From contig JAKZTE010000001.1 of assembly GCA_047517285.1 (NCBI GenBank), positions 1-64,000 of the forward strand: a DNA stretch of 64,000 nucleotides, in the 5' to 3' direction. Shown one piece after another: positions 31,600-41,957 of this stretch; the stretch's first letter is position 1; the number at the start of each line of letters is the position of its first letter. The position numbers and the translations under genes were made by a program. The notes under the pieces are model-generated. The model ran no database searches, had not been told where the DNA came from, and was given only the letters and a program-made list of their open reading frames with translations. Source of the DNA: UBA57 sp963577725 (lineage in GTDB: Archaea; Thermoproteota; Nitrososphaeria; Nitrososphaerales; UBA57).

Positions 31600-33698
31600 T
31601 TTTTCCTCTCTTTATTTTTACATTCTGGATTAGAACAAAAGTTCCATGGCTTTCCTTTGTACGAAGTTCTAATTTTTGGCCAAGAACACTTTATACAACC
31701 ATTTTTCTGTATTCTTATATATCCAAATTTTGGTAACGGTGATTTCATATTGCATTTATCCTTCATACTTCTTGAACAAACTAATGCACGATTTTTTGAA
31801 TTTGACGTAATTATTAAATCACCTTCTTGACAAATAGTACACTTTCCTAGTGGTTTATTTGTTACAGGTTTGTTGTTTATCTTATCAGTTGCGGCAATTA
31901 ATACCCTGCCAATATTTTTATCATTTTCTTGGATAGATTTTATTATCAAGTCGAGGTCCTTTTTTGTCTTTTCTATAACCTGTTCTGATGTTATCGCGTT
32001 ATTCTCTATTTCTCTTAAATTTTCTTCCATCCTCTTTGTCATTTCTGCCGATAATATTTCTGGCGAATAATCCTTCAGTGTATTGACCAGGGCTTTAGCT
32101 AACTCGGTTGGCGTTAATTCATTCTCATCTACGTACATTCTATCAATTATCGTACGAATAATATTCGCTCTTGTAGATTTAGTTCCAATTTCTTCCTTTT
32201 CCATTTTTTGCACAAGCGTCATTTGATTATACGAACTAACAGGTTCTTCGAAATTTTCAACTATTTTCATTCGTTTGATTTTTAGTTCATCTCCTACAGC
32301 TAAATCTACCATGTCTTCCTTTTTTGCAGAATTTTCATTCCAACCTTGATCTGTTATTCTTTTAAAAGACGTATAAAAATCATATTTTCCAATTTTAAAA
32401 CATACATCTCTTTTTTTGCCAATTGATGGCTCTCTAAACAAATTAAGAAATCTTTTTACAATTAAATTGAATATTTTCTTCTCTATGTCTGTTAATTTAC
32501 TGATTGTAGTTTTTCCAGTAGGATAAATACTCGGATGTGCATTATCTGATCCTTTACCCTGAGTCGGACTGATATGCTGTTCTTTCAACAGCGTATTTGC
32601 CACATCTCTGAATTCAGATAAATTACTCAACTCTAAAATTATGCGACGACAATCCAGATTATGAGGTAATTTTTGACTATTTGTTCTAGGGTATGAAATC
32701 AATGCATTTAGATAAAGTTTCTCCGCAATACTTAGTGTCTGGTGAGGATTTAATCTATAGAGTCTAAAAGCTTCTTTTTGTAATCCACTTAGGTTGAACG
32801 GAATGGGAGGATTAATTTTGAAGCTAGATTCTTCAATTTTTTTTACTAATGCTTGTTCACCCTTACAATCATCAAGAATTATTTTTGCATTTTTATTTTT
32901 TAATATTTTCTGCTCAATATAATGAATCTTAATCCATTTTCCACTCTCATTCTTTATAGAATTGACGTACGTGTTTATTGACCAAAATGGCAATGGAACG
33001 TGTGTTTCTCTTAATAATTCATTTTCCACTACATATGCAATAGTAGGCCCTTGAACTCGTCCAACACTTAATGTCCTGTACTTTTTACTGCTTGTCATAA
33101 AAGCTCGTGTTAACGCCCTTGAAATATTCATTCCATATAAAAAATCTATTTCATGACGAGTTAGGCCAGCATAAGCTAAATTTATATTAATATTATTATC
33201 CATATTCGCAAAAGCACTTTTTATATCATCTTCCATTAATGTAGAAAATTTTACACGCTTTGCAACATTTTGTTTTTCCTTACATGCATACTTCAATATA
33301 TTATATCCGATTGTTTCACCTTCTTGGTCTAAGTCACAAGCAAGAATGAATTCCATTGCATTTTTTGATAATTTCTCGATAACCTTTATTCTTGCATTTA
33401 CCATTTTTGCTCTACTCTTTATTGATCTACTAATTGGCACCCATGAATAATCATATCTCGGTAATTTCTGTCGTTTTTTTATTAAATTTAGTGTATAAAG
33501 ATGACCTATTGCAGAACATAATACATAATTTCTTTTTTTATACGTAACTAGGAATACATTTGTGTTGAAAATTTTTATCGTTTTATATCTATTATCTGAT
33601 AATGCTTCTGAAATCTTTCTGGCAGCTTCAGATTTCTCACAAATTACTAGAGAATATTCTTCCACCCCTATGATGTCTTTTAGCTCTGATTTTTTCAT
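31596..33698 (-). CDS. topA: DNA topoisomerase I (type IA)
   Basis: A 700-residue topoisomerase that relaxes negative supercoils. The N-terminal TOPRIM domain has VICEKSEAARKISEAL near residue 18 and ACDLDQEGETIGYN near 120; the active-site Tyr is in ALISYPRTNSQ near 335, with SVGRVQGPTIAYVVE near 213. The C-terminus has two four-Cys zinc ribbons (CTICQEGD...C-x6-C, CIKCSW...CSNPEC). The helicase half of reverse gyrase is not fused, which suits a non-hyperthermophile. It overlaps the small zinc protein gene. Confidence 0.93.
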   Translation of the reverse strand: MKKSELKDIIGVEEYSLVICEKSEAARKISEALSDNRYKTIKIFNTNVFLVTYKKRNYVLCSAIGHLYTLNLIKKRQKLPRYDYSWVPISRSIKSRAKMVNARIKVIEKLSKNAMEFILACDLDQEGETIGYNILKYACKEKQNVAKRVKFSTLMEDDIKSAFANMDNNININLAYAGLTRHEIDFLYGMNISRALTRAFMTSSKKYRTLSVGRVQGPTIAYVVENELLRETHVPLPFWSINTYVNSIKNESGKWIKIHYIEQKILKNKNAKIILDDCKGEQALVKKIEESSFKINPPIPFNLSGLQKEAFRLYRLNPHQTLSIAEKLYLNALISYPRTNSQKLPHNLDCRRIILELSNLSEFRDVANTLLKEQHISPTQGKGSDNAHPSIYPTGKTTISKLTDIEKKIFNLIVKRFLNLFREPSIGKKRDVCFKIGKYDFYTSFKRITDQGWNENSAKKEDMVDLAVGDELKIKRMKIVENFEEPVSSYNQMTLVQKMEKEEIGTKSTRANIIRTIIDRMYVDENELTPTELAKALVNTLKDYSPEILSAEMTKRMEENLREIENNAITSEQVIEKTKKDLDLIIKSIQENDKNIGRVLIAATDKINNKPVTNKPLGKCTICQEGDLIITSNSKNRALVCSRSMKDKCNMKSPLPKFGYIRIQKNGCIKCSWPKIRTSYKGKPWNFCSNPECKNKERKK

Positions 33699-33793
33699 CT
33701 ACTTAATTGTTGTCTATTAAATTACTTAACTCTAAATAGCGCTATTTCATGTTATATCTTTAAAACCTTAATTCTTAGAATTGAATAATTATT

Positions 33794-35800
33794 ATGATGC
33801 GGAAAAATTTTGTCATACTTCTTATATTCATACTTATTTCAAACCCAGTTTTTCTCCCACAAATCTCATCTAATTCAAATGTAACAGGAAACGGAATCAC
33901 TATTGCAATTATCGATACCGGAATTGATTATAATCATCCTGATCTGGGAGGAGGTTTTGGCGATGGTAGGACCGTGATTGGCGGTTATGACTTTATTGAT
34001 GATGATTCTGATCCAATGGATGAACTCGGTCACGGAACACATATTGCAGGAATAATAATCAACATTGCTCCTAATTCAAAACTATTGGCTTATCGGGTTG
34101 TTGATTACAACGGTCTCGTCAAATCAAGTGACGTAATTCGAGCAATGGATTTAGCTATTTCCGATGGAGCTGACGTAATTAATCTTAGTTTAGGGAGTAT
34201 GTCTGAGTCAAACGAACTTCGAAAATCAATTAAACAACTTACTAATTCAGGTATAATTGTTGTAACTGCTGTTGGTAACAGCGGACCAATTTTTGGTAGT
34301 ATTGGTGATCCAGCACAGTATGAAGACGTAATTTCTGTCGGTTCGCAATACACTGATGAAGTAAATTCAACCTTGGCAATAATTAATATTGATAGTATTG
34401 AGGAAGACCTAATTGGCTTACCTCTGACTGACTCCGTGCCTCTCACTGATAATCTAAACGCCGAACTCAAATTTGTTAATTATGCACGCAATGAAGATCT
34501 TATCGGAATTGATTTATCGGGTAAAATAGCTGTTGCAAAAAGACGTGGAGCAGAACCTAGTGACATTGTCTATTTCTCACAAAAAGAATCTAACGTGGCT
34601 AAAAATGGAGCATTAGGACTTATAATAATCAACACGATGCCCGGTTTAATCAAAGGTAGATTGCTTCATCCTGGTATGGCTATTGATTACAAACCAAGTA
34701 TTCCTACTTTATTAATTACACAGGAAGACGGAGAAAAGATTCTTGAATATATAGAAGAATCAAATACCACTATTACTATGTCATTTCGTAACGATAATCT
34801 TACAAACTTTGTTTCATTGTTTAGTTCTCGTGGACCCGTATCCTCTTTTTACACTAAACCTGATTTAGTTTCATTTGGCGAACAAGTTAATTCTACTTGG
34901 CTGGATAATTCTTACAAATTTCAAAACGGAACAAGTTTTTCAGCACCACAAGTTACTGGTACTGTCGCCTTGTTGTTGGAACTACACGGTGATCTCAACA
35001 AAGATCAAATCCTTGGCATACTGGGGCCATCTGCGTCTCCATTAACTAATTCATATAATCTATATCTGCCATCCACTCTGCAAGGTTCAGGCAGTCTAAA
35101 TATTGATAAAGCATTACAATCGCCTCTTTCTATTCATCAATCACAATTGTCTTTTAATCTTGGCAATCAACAACCAACTAACTCACAATTAATCACTTTA
35201 GAATCACTTGTATCAGATTCTCTTGAAATATCCCTTGATCATGACCTTCAAAACAAAGATATTGAAATCATTTTTAATTCAAGTACCTTTGTATTAAATG
35301 GAAAAGAATCTGTTGTTGTTGAATTAAATAATAATTTACTCAAATCAATTCAGGAATCTCACGTTGATGAATTCCGACTTCTAATCAAAACTAATTATTC
35401 CAATACTGTATTTACCATACCTGTATCAACTTACTTCCACACAATCTCTCTTGATATTGAAAATAACTCTGAATCTCATATTGTCCGCATTTTGGGAATT
35501 GAAAACTATGATCAAGCTTTGTTACGTATATATAATACAGACAATGCCGAGGTTGACGAACAAATTTTCTCATTCAATGAAGAAATACTCCTAAACTTAT
35601 CGCCAGGAACTTATTGGATTAATGCCATAATTTCTTCAAACGACAATTTCGAATTTGGCGGAATCGAATATATCGTCAATCCTAATTCTAATCTATCCAT
35701 ACTTGATTCCAATTATGATTCGTCTACTTGGATTTATGCGATAATTATACTTATTTCAATAATGATTCTGGTATATTATACTAGAAAATCATCTTTGTAG
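33794..35800 (+). CDS. Membrane-anchored subtilisin-like serine protease
   Basis: A 668-residue secreted S8 protease. A signal peptide (residues 4-24) is followed almost at once by the catalytic domain: Asp41 in AIIDTGIDYNHPDL, His80 in GHGTHIAG, and the Ser near residue 380 in GTSFSAPQVTGTVALLLE. About 110 residues between His and Ser (around 210-310) look like an inserted PA domain. The 200-residue C-terminal part is beta-rich, then a single membrane segment (WIYAIIILISIMILVYY) and a short basic tail anchor it. An I9-type propeptide is missing, which is unusual. The 3' end overlaps valS by 12 bases. Confidence 0.9.
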   Translation: MMRKNFVILLIFILISNPVFLPQISSNSNVTGNGITIAIIDTGIDYNHPDLGGGFGDGRTVIGGYDFIDDDSDPMDELGHGTHIAGIIINIAPNSKLLAYRVVDYNGLVKSSDVIRAMDLAISDGADVINLSLGSMSESNELRKSIKQLTNSGIIVVTAVGNSGPIFGSIGDPAQYEDVISVGSQYTDEVNSTLAIINIDSIEEDLIGLPLTDSVPLTDNLNAELKFVNYARNEDLIGIDLSGKIAVAKRRGAEPSDIVYFSQKESNVAKNGALGLIIINTMPGLIKGRLLHPGMAIDYKPSIPTLLITQEDGEKILEYIEESNTTITMSFRNDNLTNFVSLFSSRGPVSSFYTKPDLVSFGEQVNSTWLDNSYKFQNGTSFSAPQVTGTVALLLELHGDLNKDQILGILGPSASPLTNSYNLYLPSTLQGSGSLNIDKALQSPLSIHQSQLSFNLGNQQPTNSQLITLESLVSDSLEISLDHDLQNKDIEIIFNSSTFVLNGKESVVVELNNNLLKSIQESHVDEFRLLIKTNYSNTVFTIPVSTYFHTISLDIENNSESHIVRILGIENYDQALLRIYNTDNAEVDEQIFSFNEEILLNLSPGTYWINAIISSNDNFEFGGIEYIVNPNSNLSILDSNYDSSTWIYAIIILISIMILVYYTRKSSL

Positions 35801-38110
35801 CTTGTGCATAGCTCTTAAATCAGATTCAAATAACTCTAGATTTTTTGGTATTTCTATTGATATTCCATTCTTTAATGAAAGCCCTTGTTCTTTCTTCTTG
35901 TTCCATACAATCGAATTAAATTCGATTATATTTGCTGTAATTGCCGATAATTGATAATCATCTTTTGCTTCAGGAAAAATCTGTTTATGTATGCTCTCTT
36001 GTGAATATAATTCCCTCCAAATTTTATCTGTTATGAATGGAGTTATTGGCGCAAGAAGTAATAATAAATTCTTCATACATATATGTAAAGTTGACCATGC
36101 CGCACGTGTAGATTTCTCATCAAATTCAATTCCATAAGCTCTTTGTTTAACTAATTCTATATAATGCGGCGCAAAAATATTCCAAATAAACTCTCTCACT
36201 CTATTTGCAGGAATAAAGAAATTATAATCTTGGTAGCCCTCTAAAGATTCTTTTATTACTTTTGATAATTCATCTAAGATCCATTTGTCTGTTTCTAAAG
36301 GCTCTTCTTCAACAACAGGGAAATTTGAAATGAACCTGGCAGTGTTCCATAATTTGGATAAAAATTTTCCTACTCCTGTTATTTTTACTTCAGACACACG
36401 AAAGTCTGAACCAAGATTTACCTCTGATGCAGCCCATAACCTAAACATATCTGCGCCATTCTTTTCTAATATTGGAATTGGATCTATCGCATTGCCTTTA
36501 CTTTTACTCATTTTTTCACCCCTTTCATCAACTCCATATCCCATGATCCATGCATGTGTAAAGGGAGGTTTTTTCGTTAATTGATTACATCTTAATATCG
36601 TATAATGTAGCCATGTTCTGATTATATCTTTAGATTGCGGTCGTAGACTTGTTGGATAAGTCTTTTCAAAAAATTCTTGATCTCTATTATATTTTGTAAT
36701 GAATAACGGAGATATGCTGGAGTCCATCCATGTATCAAATGTTCTTTCATCACCTACAAAATCATTTTCTCCACATTTCTTACAACTATCAAAAGGAGGT
36801 TTCTCTTTCCACGGTCTGACATATTTTCCAGGTTCAGGTAAATTTGCTTCATTACATGATTTACAATACCATACAGGAACTTCAGTTGCATTGTATCGTC
36901 TTCTTGATATCGGCCAATCAATTGAAATTGCTTCAATCCAATCAATCAATCTTCTTCTATGTTCCTCCGGATGAAACTTCAATGAACGTGCAATGTCTAA
37001 TAATTCATTTTTATATTCTATTTGTTTTACATAGTATTCTTCCATTGGAATTATCTCCATAGGATTCTTACTTCTCTCACAACACGGAGTCCTATGTTTT
37101 ATATTTTCAATTCGTTCTACCAAATCCATCTCTTGTAAATCCTGAATTATCTTTTCTCTAGCTTCCTTCACTTTTAGTCCCTGATATTTTCCTGCATTAT
37201 CTGTCATACGTCCAGCTGTATCAATACTAATTTTCTCTTGTAACTTTAATTCTCTAAATAATAATACATCTGTATAATCTCCATAGCTACAAATCATTAC
37301 CGCACCAGAACCAAATTCCATTTTCGCACTAGGATGTTGAACTATTTTTACATAATTCTCAAAGACAGGCACTTTCACTTCATTACCTACAAGTTTCTTA
37401 AATCTATCATCATCAGGATTAACTAATATGACTTGACAACTTGCTAAAAGTTCAGGTCTGGTAGTAGCAATTATAACATAATCTTCCTTTCCTTTAATGT
37501 AAAATTTTAGATAAACTAATTTTGATGGTAATTCCTGGTAAAATATTTCTGCATCTGCAATAGTAGTACGGCATTTTGAGCAGTAGTTATTTGGCCTAGA
37601 TGATTGATATATCTGATCTTTCTTCCATAATTCAATAAATGTAGATTGCGTGAGAGCTCTATATTCGTCTGAATCAGTTCTATAATATTCACTAAATAAT
37701 CCAGACAAACCCATGAGTTTCATTGTGGAAATCATCTCAGCCTCAAGGTCATCTAACGCAATTTTACAAAGACCTGTGAATTCTTCTCTTGGAGTAGATA
37801 TCATGCTCACTTTGAATTTCTTTTCAGTATAGATCTCTACCGGTAATCCGTTCCTATCAATCCCTATCGGAAACAACACATTAAAATTCATCATTCTAGC
37901 CGTTCTTGCAATCATATCTATCTGTGAATAATGTGCTGCCGCGCCAATATGCCAAGGTCTTCCCGAAGGATATGGCGGAGGTGTATCGATAGTAAATACC
38001 TCTCTCTTATCATGAATATCAAATTCATATAATGATTCTTTATTCCACATCTCTGCAATACTCTTTTCAATATCTACATTCCAACGGTTCTCTTTTATTT
38101 TCGGTTCCAA
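35789..38110 (-). CDS. valS: Valyl-tRNA synthetase
   Basis: A 773-residue class I synthetase. The HIGH-like site is in TPPPYPSGRPWHIGAAAHYS near residues 44-63, the KMSKSKGNAIDP motif near 535, an editing domain between (about 195-330), and zinc-like cysteines in YCSKCRTT and YCKSCNEA/CKKCGEN. The block PISRRRYNATEVPVWYC and DTWMDSSISPL mark it as ValS of the archaeal type and not IleS or LeuS. It is shorter than bacterial ValS since the C-terminal coiled coil is absent. tRNA-Val(GAC), one substrate, is at 3960. Confidence 0.88.
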   Translation of the reverse strand: MEPKIKENRWNVDIEKSIAEMWNKESLYEFDIHDKREVFTIDTPPPYPSGRPWHIGAAAHYSQIDMIARTARMMNFNVLFPIGIDRNGLPVEIYTEKKFKVSMISTPREEFTGLCKIALDDLEAEMISTMKLMGLSGLFSEYYRTDSDEYRALTQSTFIELWKKDQIYQSSRPNNYCSKCRTTIADAEIFYQELPSKLVYLKFYIKGKEDYVIIATTRPELLASCQVILVNPDDDRFKKLVGNEVKVPVFENYVKIVQHPSAKMEFGSGAVMICSYGDYTDVLLFRELKLQEKISIDTAGRMTDNAGKYQGLKVKEAREKIIQDLQEMDLVERIENIKHRTPCCERSKNPMEIIPMEEYYVKQIEYKNELLDIARSLKFHPEEHRRRLIDWIEAISIDWPISRRRYNATEVPVWYCKSCNEANLPEPGKYVRPWKEKPPFDSCKKCGENDFVGDERTFDTWMDSSISPLFITKYNRDQEFFEKTYPTSLRPQSKDIIRTWLHYTILRCNQLTKKPPFTHAWIMGYGVDERGEKMSKSKGNAIDPIPILEKNGADMFRLWAASEVNLGSDFRVSEVKITGVGKFLSKLWNTARFISNFPVVEEEPLETDKWILDELSKVIKESLEGYQDYNFFIPANRVREFIWNIFAPHYIELVKQRAYGIEFDEKSTRAAWSTLHICMKNLLLLLAPITPFITDKIWRELYSQESIHKQIFPEAKDDYQLSAITANIIEFNSIVWNKKKEQGLSLKNGISIEIPKNLELFESDLRAMHKLQR

Positions 38111-38127
38111 CTAAATCACTCTCCACC

Positions 38128-39378
38128 TTATTGCATCCTATACCTTAATATTGCTCCTAATCCGCTAAAACTCATTAACATTCTTCCTTCCTCTGATCCA
38201 CTTCCTAAAACCTCAATTCTCGTTCCAGTTTCAGAAGCTTTATCTTCTAAAATTTCGATTAAATCTGTTTCTGTTACAGTAAAATCTACAGATTGACAAG
38301 ATTCACACGACTCACTCAACAACTTCTGTTTCTCCTGAACGAATGACGTTCTATTTAGAATCTTATTCCTATCTACTGAACATCTATTACATTTTAGTAA
38401 AATATTTAACATATTCAAATCTTCTGAAGCAATTATTACTTCGACCGCTCCTTTGGTTGTTGCATCCATTACTTCTTTTATTCCATATGCAGCAAGACTC
38501 TTTTCTTTATGTATTTCTGATAAAAATCTCTGAATCAACTTTTTCTCTTCAATCAATCTCATATCTTTTAGTACATCTGACGACTTCTCTATTGCTTCAC
38601 GTACTCCTTCTGCACCAGAATACGCTCCATCTACTTCTGCTAAAATCTTTTCCTTTAATCGATAATCTAAATAATCACTTTTTAAAAATGAATCTTTTGT
38701 AGGACCTGGTCCACTTATTATTAGTCCTTTTATTTTGTTCTGTTCTAAAAAGAGTTTTTTTGCATGTTCAGCAACTCTTCTATAATATCCTGACAAATTC
38801 ATCTCTCTCAGTCTTTCATACCTTCTTGCCGATTGCCCACCTGCTCTTGTTTTTCCACCAACTCCCGATGTAAGAACTTCATCAACTACTGTTTTTGCAC
38901 CTGTTAAAACCCCCAATCCTGCTTCTGTCGAATCTATTGAAATAACTCCAATCACATCAACTTCTTTAATCATATCCATCAGATATTCTAAATGAAAATG
39001 ATCATCACATCTGTAAAGATACGTTTGTACTGGCCTCGGAGGGATTATCTCATTAACAAATACTTGTTCACTGCCAGGACCATTTGTCATTAAAGATCCA
39101 ACAAATAATACTATTCCGTTTTCAGGAGTTTTCTTGAAAAGCTTTAGTCGTTGTTGAGTCTTTGTTAATGCATCCTGAACATGATTTCTAGTAGAATCTG
39201 ATTTTATGTTCGTTGCCGTTCCATATTCTTCTCGTAAATTATTCAACACTTCGTGCAGTGCTTTTTTTGGAGGAATATATAAGGAAATTAGCTCAGTTCC
39301 TTTTCCTGTCTTACTAGAGAGTTCTCTAAGCATCTTCCTTGTTTTATATAATGCTACTGAATCTATATTACTCGGCAA
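38128..39378 (-). CDS. prf1: Peptide chain release factor aRF1
   Basis: A 416-residue archaeal/eukaryotic type release factor that reads all stop codons. The codon-recognising loop TNIKSDSTR (NIKS motif) lies near residues 56-64 and the peptidyl hydrolysis GGQ motif in TRAGGQSARRYERLRE near 178-193. The C-terminal domain with CNRCSVDRNK and CESCQS cysteines near 330-365 is the aRF1/L30e-like region. It is 17 bases upstream of valS. Confidence 0.95.
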   Translation of the reverse strand: MPSNIDSVALYKTRKMLRELSSKTGKGTELISLYIPPKKALHEVLNNLREEYGTATNIKSDSTRNHVQDALTKTQQRLKLFKKTPENGIVLFVGSLMTNGPGSEQVFVNEIIPPRPVQTYLYRCDDHFHLEYLMDMIKEVDVIGVISIDSTEAGLGVLTGAKTVVDEVLTSGVGGKTRAGGQSARRYERLREMNLSGYYRRVAEHAKKLFLEQNKIKGLIISGPGPTKDSFLKSDYLDYRLKEKILAEVDGAYSGAEGVREAIEKSSDVLKDMRLIEEKKLIQRFLSEIHKEKSLAAYGIKEVMDATTKGAVEVIIASEDLNMLNILLKCNRCSVDRNKILNRTSFVQEKQKLLSESCESCQSVDFTVTETDLIEILEDKASETGTRIEVLGSGSEEGRMLMSFSGLGAILRYRMQ

Positions 39379-39481
39379 AAATTCACCCTTATAATTATTC
39401 TACGAAGTGGTTTGATGTTATATTATATCTATTAATGTATGAAAATTAATAAGACAACTGTTCGTAGACATAAGTGGTTAA

Positions 39482-40156
39482 ATGAAAACCGTAGTAATTA
39501 AATTAAGTGGAAGTTTATTCTCATTCGACAAAGATTATTCCCAAGTCAAGAAAATAACGAAAACCCTAGATGAGATTAGTCGTAATGGATATAAGGTCGT
39601 TGCAGTGGCAGGTGGTGGAAAAACTGCTCGGAATATGCAAAATGCAGCTAGAAACTTTCATGCAGACGAAGCCTTTCTTGATCAACTTGGAATTGATGTT
39701 TCTCGTATCCATGCAAAAATACTCACAACTTGTACTACTAACTCCTGTCAAGACATACCAAAAACTTTAGATGAAGTAGTTCGATGTCTGTCATCTTCAA
39801 AAATTGTTTTTACTGGCGGTTTATCACCTGGTCAAAGTACAAATGCAACTGCTGCTTTAATTGCCGAAAGGACTAAAGCTAAACTGTTTGTCAATGCTAC
39901 TGATGTTGATGGCGTCTTTACTTCCGACCCAAGAAAAAATAAAAATGCAAAGCTGATTAAATCAATTACTACAAAAAATTTACTAAGTAAAGTTGTTAAT
40001 GATAAGATGAGTGCTGGAACTTACGATTTAATGGATTTACTTTCCCTAAAAATTATTGAACGATCTAAAATTCCTACTATTGTAATTAAATGCGATGGTG
40101 GACGAATCAAATCTGCAATCTCTGGTAAATCTAAAGGTACTAAAATCACATCTTAG
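39482..40156 (+). CDS. pyrH: Uridylate kinase
   Basis: A 224-residue amino acid kinase family enzyme that makes UDP from UMP. Seen: VVIKLSGSLFSFDKDY at residues 4-19, VVAVAGGGKTARNMQNAA near 38-55, FTGGLSPGQSTNATAALIAE near 108-127, NATDVDGVFTSDPRKNKNAK near 138-157, and SAGTYDLMDLLSLKIIERS near 178. The archaeal type lacks the extra segments of bacterial PyrH. It is convergent with the his operon, with stops touching (40156/40157). Confidence 0.92.
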   Translation: MKTVVIKLSGSLFSFDKDYSQVKKITKTLDEISRNGYKVVAVAGGGKTARNMQNAARNFHADEAFLDQLGIDVSRIHAKILTTCTTNSCQDIPKTLDEVVRCLSSSKIVFTGGLSPGQSTNATAALIAERTKAKLFVNATDVDGVFTSDPRKNKNAKLIKSITTKNLLSKVVNDKMSAGTYDLMDLLSLKIIERSKIPTIVIKCDGGRIKSAISGKSKGTKITS

Positions 40157-40486
40157 CTAAATCAAATCTCTTTGAAAACATGTTTTTGTATTTTTGTGAC
40201 AAGCATTGCCAAATTGTTCTACTAAATAAATTAGTGTATCTTCATCACAATCTATCTTTATTTCGAGTACTTTCTGTACATTTCCAGATTCTTCACCTTT
40301 TTTCCAAAGTTTGTTTCTAGACCTGCTCCAATAATGACCATATCCTGTTCTAACAGTCTCTTCTATCGCTAATCGATTTGCATAAGCCAACATTAGTATA
40401 TCTCTTGATTTACTATCTTGCACTATAACCGGAACCAATCCCTGACTCTTTTCAAAATCAATATCATCTATAGATAATTTTGTCAT
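40157..40486 (-). CDS. hisI: Phosphoribosyl-AMP cyclohydrolase
   Basis: A 109-residue HisI that opens the ring of phosphoribosyl-AMP (third step of His synthesis). Motifs: VIVQDSKSRDILMLAYANRLAIEETVRTG near residues 20-48, GHYWSRSRNKLWKKGEESGN near 49-68, and zinc ligands in DCDEDTLIY and ACHKNTKTCF. The pyrophosphohydrolase domain HisE is not fused and not in this operon. It overlaps hisF by four bases and is the last gene of the operon. Confidence 0.95.
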   Translation of the reverse strand: MTKLSIDDIDFEKSQGLVPVIVQDSKSRDILMLAYANRLAIEETVRTGYGHYWSRSRNKLWKKGEESGNVQKVLEIKIDCDEDTLIYLVEQFGNACHKNTKTCFQRDLI

Positions 40487-41244
40487 ATTCTCACTAAAAC
40501 CTCGTTCTCTTTTAAAAATCTCTTTAATGCAGATACATCAAATTGGTTATAGTGGAATACCGACGCTGCTAGAGCTGCATCTACGTTAGTTTTATCAAAT
40601 ACATCAACAAAATGTTCCATGCTTCCACATCCACCGCTTGCAATAACAGGTATATTCACTTTATCCACGATTTCTTTTGTTAATTCTATATCAAAACCAT
40701 CTTTAGTTCCATCTCTGTCAATTGATGTCAATAATATCTCGCCTGCTCCAAGTTTTTCTACTTCTTGTGACCATTGTATTGCATCGATTCCTGTTGATTT
40801 TCTTGCACCATAACTAAATACTTCAAACATATTGTTCTCATTTCTTTTTGCATCGATAGCTACAACACAACATTGTCTTCCAAATCGTTCGGAAATTTCT
40901 GTAATTAATTCAGGTTTTTCAATCGCCATTGTATTTATTCCGACTTTGTCTGCTCCACTACAAAGAATATTTCTTGCATCTTCTATACTACTTATTCCTC
41001 CTCCTACCGTGAAAGGTATGTCTAATTTCGAAGCTACGTTACGAACCATTTCACTAACTGTCTTACGTTTTTCTGGCGAAGCTGTAATATCAAGAAACAC
41101 CAATTCATCTGCTCCATCATCTCTATATTTTGAACCTAGTTCTACAGGGTCTCCTGCATCCTTTAAATTAACAAAATGTTCACCTTTTACTACTCTTCCT
41201 TCTTTAACATCTAAGCACGGTATGATTCTTTTTGATAACGTCAT
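40483..41244 (-). CDS. hisF: Imidazole glycerol phosphate synthase, cyclase subunit
   Basis: A 253-residue TIM barrel that forms imidazole glycerol phosphate with ammonia from HisH. Motifs: RIIPCLDVKEGRVVKG at residues 5-20, DGADELVFLDITAS with the catalytic Asp near 44-58, VGGGISSIEDARNIL near 81, AIDAKRNENNMFEVFSYGARKSTGID with the second catalytic Asp near 128, and ASGGCGSMEHF near 203. Two bases separate it from hisA; it overlaps hisI. Confidence 0.95.
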   Translation of the reverse strand: MTLSKRIIPCLDVKEGRVVKGEHFVNLKDAGDPVELGSKYRDDGADELVFLDITASPEKRKTVSEMVRNVASKLDIPFTVGGGISSIEDARNILCSGADKVGINTMAIEKPELITEISERFGRQCCVVAIDAKRNENNMFEVFSYGARKSTGIDAIQWSQEVEKLGAGEILLTSIDRDGTKDGFDIELTKEIVDKVNIPVIASGGCGSMEHFVDVFDKTNVDAALAASVFHYNQFDVSALKRFLKENEVLVRI

Positions 41245-41246
41245 TG

Positions 41247-41957
41247 TTAATCCTCCAATGTAATAGCCTGTTCTATTGTAATTATTTTACTATGCAATGC
41301 TCTACCTAAAATTACGTATTCCACGCCTATTTCTTTCACTTTGTTTATGTCCTCTATAGAACTAATTCCGCCACTAGCTTGAATTTGTATACTGGTGTTA
41401 TTTCTAATTTTTCTCAAAGTTTCCATATCAGGTCCCTCCAGCATTCCATCTTTTTTAATTGCAGTTAGTAAAATCGTTTCAATTCCATAATCCGCAAAGT
41501 CTGAAACTGCTTTATCTAATTCTATTCCAGAACTATCCCTCCAACCATTAATCATAATCTGATTGCCAACATAATCGAGTGATATTATAATTTTTGATAC
41601 ACCGACTTCTCTACAAATCTCTTCAAATAATCTTCTGTTATTTACTGCAACAGTTCCAATTACAACCTTGCTTACATTCCCAGAAATTTTTTTAGCATAA
41701 TCCACGTCGCGTATTCCTCCTCCAACTTGTATCTCCATTTCCGTACTTTCTGAAACTGTTTTAATTAATTCGTAATTATTTCCTCGTTCTAATGTTGCAT
41801 CTAAATCTACTATGTGCATCCGACTAATTCCAATTCCTTGCCATTTTTTAACAAGTTGTACTGGACTGTAATCATAAAACGTAGCTAAATCTGGGTTTCC
41901 TTGTTTTAATCTTACTACTTTTCCATCTAAGAGATCTATCGATGGTACTATTTTCAT
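41247..41957 (-). CDS. hisA: ProFAR isomerase
   Basis: About 236 residues from the ATG at 41957; four codons more are open upstream but lie inside hisH and add nothing conserved. Isomerises ProFAR in step four. Seen: VPSIDLLDGKVVRLKQG near residue 3-19 (catalytic Asp), MHIVDLDATLERGNN near 46-60, VGGGIRDVDYAKKI, LLTAIKKDGMLEGPD near 160 with second Asp region, and QASGGISSIEDI near 188. The start overlaps the hisH stop by four bases. Confidence 0.94.
   Translation of the reverse strand: MKIVPSIDLLDGKVVRLKQGNPDLATFYDYSPVQLVKKWQGIGISRMHIVDLDATLERGNNYELIKTVSESTEMEIQVGGGIRDVDYAKKISGNVSKVVIGTVAVNNRRLFEEICREVGVSKIIISLDYVGNQIMINGWRDSSGIELDKAVSDFADYGIETILLTAIKKDGMLEGPDMETLRKIRNNTSIQIQASGGISSIEDINKVKEIGVEYVILGRALHSKIITIEQAITLED

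Noticed and set aside
31596..33698. Reverse gyrase
   Set aside because: The protein has only the type IA topoisomerase part; there is no N-terminal helicase domain.
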